This document shows, piece after piece, positions 5,533-6,990 of a DNA stretch of 6,990 nt (its first letter is position 1; each line of letters begins with the position of its first letter). The stretch is taken from assembly GCA_031285465.1 (NCBI GenBank), contig JAITWD010000014.1, forward strand, positions 1-6,990, written 5' to 3'. The notes beneath the pieces are model-generated. The model did not search any database. It was given only the letters and a program-made list of their open reading frames with translations, and had not been told where the DNA came from. The translations under genes and the position numbers were made by a program. Origin of the DNA: Lachnospiraceae bacterium (lineage in GTDB: Bacteria; Bacillota; Clostridia; Lachnospirales; Lachnospiraceae).

Positions 5533-6900
5533 CTATTCCCATCCATCACCCAGCATCTTTTGCGCCTCTTCTCTGGTAATTTCACCGGAGTTAGCGGCCG
5601 CCATGATCTGGACATTTTTGTCACGCAACTTGTATCGGGCAAAGATCGGTAGCGAAAGGATACCGCCAACCACCGGCGACAGGATAAACAAAAACCAAAT
5701 GGCATCAATTGCCGATTGCGGTTGAACGGCACCATCACCCTCAACAAAACCAAAGGCAGCCAGAATAAACATGGCGATCGCGGCGGGCAGGGCATTCATA
5801 AACTTAAAGACAAAGGTCTGGATCGAATAGGCGGTCCCCTGGAGACGCTTGCCGGTCTTATATTCGCCATATTCAACGAAATCACCGGTAAACTGCAGTT
5901 GCAGGATTAGCTGAAGTCCAAAGAAAATACCGCGGACCAACATCAAGATGTTGAAAATAGTCATATTCTGATAACCGACAAAATAGATGATCACATTCAA
6001 AACATTGTGTCCGATCACACCAAACATCAGCAGATGGAATTTATCAAACCGCTTGGTGAGCGCCGGCATGATCACCCCTATGGCAATGGCGGGCAGGGTC
6101 ATGAAGAGGGTCAGACTGGTGATCATCCCCATGTCGCCCAGGTTGTAGATGGCAAAATATGCCACAACGGTGTTGGTCATGCTGGTGACACTGAGAATAC
6201 AAATACCGGCAAACCCGATCCCAAGATATTTGTTTTCCTTAACATATCTAAGCATGGCACGAAGGGTAACCTTCTCGGCATCCTTATTGATATAGCGTTC
6301 CTTGGCAAAGCGACTCATGAAAAACATGAGGATGGCGGCAAGTACCGCCACACCGATCGCGGTGTTAAAGGCACCGATAACCGGATAGACCGCCGGCACC
6401 ACGATGGAAACCAGAATAATGGTCACGGTAGATAAAACGGTATTGCGTGACATGATGCTGATACGTTCATGAACCTGATCGGTAACCGCCGAGGTCATCG
6501 CGAAGATTGGCACATCGCACATAGTATACGCCACATCATACAGGAGATAGGCGACAAATGCCCAGAAAAATTTCATCCCCACCGACAGGTTATTCGGGAT
6601 GGCAAAAAGCAATACCACCACTAACGGTAACATGACATTGGCAGCACGCAGCCAAGGTAAAAATTTGCCGCTCCCCAGTGAAGTGCGGTCCACGATGCCG
6701 CCAAAGAGCGGGTCGTTGATCGCATCCCATATCCGTGCCACTAAAAATAATACACCCACCATCGCGGCGGTAATGCCGATGTTGGTTAAGAAAACCTGAA
6801 AAAAGGAACCCATAAAGGTGTTGATAATGGCCTGACCCGCCATAAACAGGGCAAAACCCCATCGTTCAATTCCGCTTGTTCTAAATACTTGTTTTTCCAT
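5533..6900 (-). CDS. GPH-family sugar:cation symporter, MFS superfamily (455 aa)
   Basis: This is a membrane transporter of the glycoside-pentoside-hexuronide group (MelB, LacS and YicJ relatives), which moves sugars or glycosides into the cell with H+ or Na+. The protein is hydrophobic, with about 12 predicted membrane segments. The MelB-type signature after helix 2 is clear: 'RIWDAINDPLFGGIVDRT' with GKFLPWL following (about residues 56-85). 'LYDVAYTMCDVPIFAMTSAVT' and 'ERISIMSRNT' (about 120-154) are also typical. The length is normal. Two in-frame ATGs exist. I chose the second (6898-6900) because AAGGAGG lies six bases before it, whereas it abuts the first ATG (6904-6906) with no spacing. 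It is followed two bases later by the deacetylase gene, so import and processing of one sugar are likely linked. The transported sugar cannot be named; a glucoside used by the GH65 enzyme is the natural guess. Confidence 0.92.
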   Translation of the reverse strand: MEKQVFRTSGIERWGFALFMAGQAIINTFMGSFFQVFLTNIGITAAMVGVLFLVARIWDAINDPLFGGIVDRTSLGSGKFLPWLRAANVMLPLVVVLLFAIPNNLSVGMKFFWAFVAYLLYDVAYTMCDVPIFAMTSAVTDQVHERISIMSRNTVLSTVTIILVSIVVPAVYPVIGAFNTAIGVAVLAAILMFFMSRFAKERYINKDAEKVTLRAMLRYVKENKYLGIGFAGICILSVTSMTNTVVAYFAIYNLGDMGMITSLTLFMTLPAIAIGVIMPALTKRFDKFHLLMFGVIGHNVLNVIIYFVGYQNMTIFNILMLVRGIFFGLQLILQLQFTGDFVEYGEYKTGKRLQGTAYSIQTFVFKFMNALPAAIAMFILAAFGFVEGDGAVQPQSAIDAIWFLFILSPVVGGILSLPIFARYKLRDKNVQIMAAANSGEITREEAQKMLGDGWE

Positions 6901-6947
6901 CTCCATCCTCCTTGTATGTATTAATCTTATTTCTTTAGCCGATGTTC

Positions 6948-6990
6948 CTAAGCGTGGCTCTTAAAGAACTCAAGGATCGGCTTGATGCTC
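6948..6990 (-). CDS. C-terminal end of an unidentified gene
   Basis: One minus-strand frame reads SIKPILEFFKSHA before a TAG stop at 6948-6950. The amphipathic ending resembles the last helix of many soluble enzymes, such as alpha/beta hydrolases, but 13 residues are too few to assign a family. A second frame is open to a TAA near 6935 and cannot be excluded. The stop lies 47 bases before the transporter start with no visible promoter between, so this gene is probably the previous member of the same operon. Confidence 0.45.
   Translation of the reverse strand, partial: SIKPILEFFKSHA

Noticed and set aside
6007..6435. Plus-strand 142-codon frame opposite the symporter
   Set aside because: It is rich in His, Gly and Asp, as expected of the complement of membrane-protein codons, and has no credible domain or ribosome binding site.

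Overview
The window looks like a chromosomal carbohydrate-use locus from a Gram-positive, probably anaerobic Bacillota (Firmicutes) species. This rests on strong AGGAGG-type ribosome binding sites, the PadR/HAAS-domain gene pair typical of that phylum, and a GPH-family sugar symporter next to a GH65 phosphorylase. The genus cannot be named from the sequence. All supported genes lie on the minus strand, so the locus reads from right to left.

From the right edge: the last codons of an unidentified gene (6948-6990), then a GPH/MFS sugar symporter (5533-6900), then a YdjC/ChbG-like carbohydrate deacetylase two bases behind it (4730-5530). Next come a metallo-beta-lactamase-fold hydrolase (3747-4562) and a GH65 inverting disaccharide phosphorylase (1186-3540), with a hairpin just past its stop (1136-1168). 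The direction, short gaps and related functions suggest one operon that imports a gluco-oligosaccharide or disaccharide, trims or deacylates it, and splits it with phosphate to a sugar 1-phosphate. A weak promoter may also lie before the hydrolase gene. The beta-phosphoglucomutase often paired with GH65 enzymes is not in the window.

Left of a roughly 220-base gap is a second, regulatory operon: padR (416-763) and a HAAS-domain membrane protein cut by the left edge (1-370). padR has a close-to-consensus promoter (TTGACA-17-TATCAT) whose -10 and start region are buried in nested inverted repeats, which suggests autoregulation.

The most unusual signal is a pair of roughly 90-base structured intergenic elements, 3650-3740 and 4636-4725. 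Each begins a few bases after a stop codon inside the sugar operon. They share the same architecture: a 12-13 bp hairpin beside a long two-part stem whose inner stem carries the same central mismatch and an 11-base loop. Several helices differ in sequence between copies but keep full pairing. This is compensatory change, as expected of a conserved RNA structure. I do not recognise the element as a named family.
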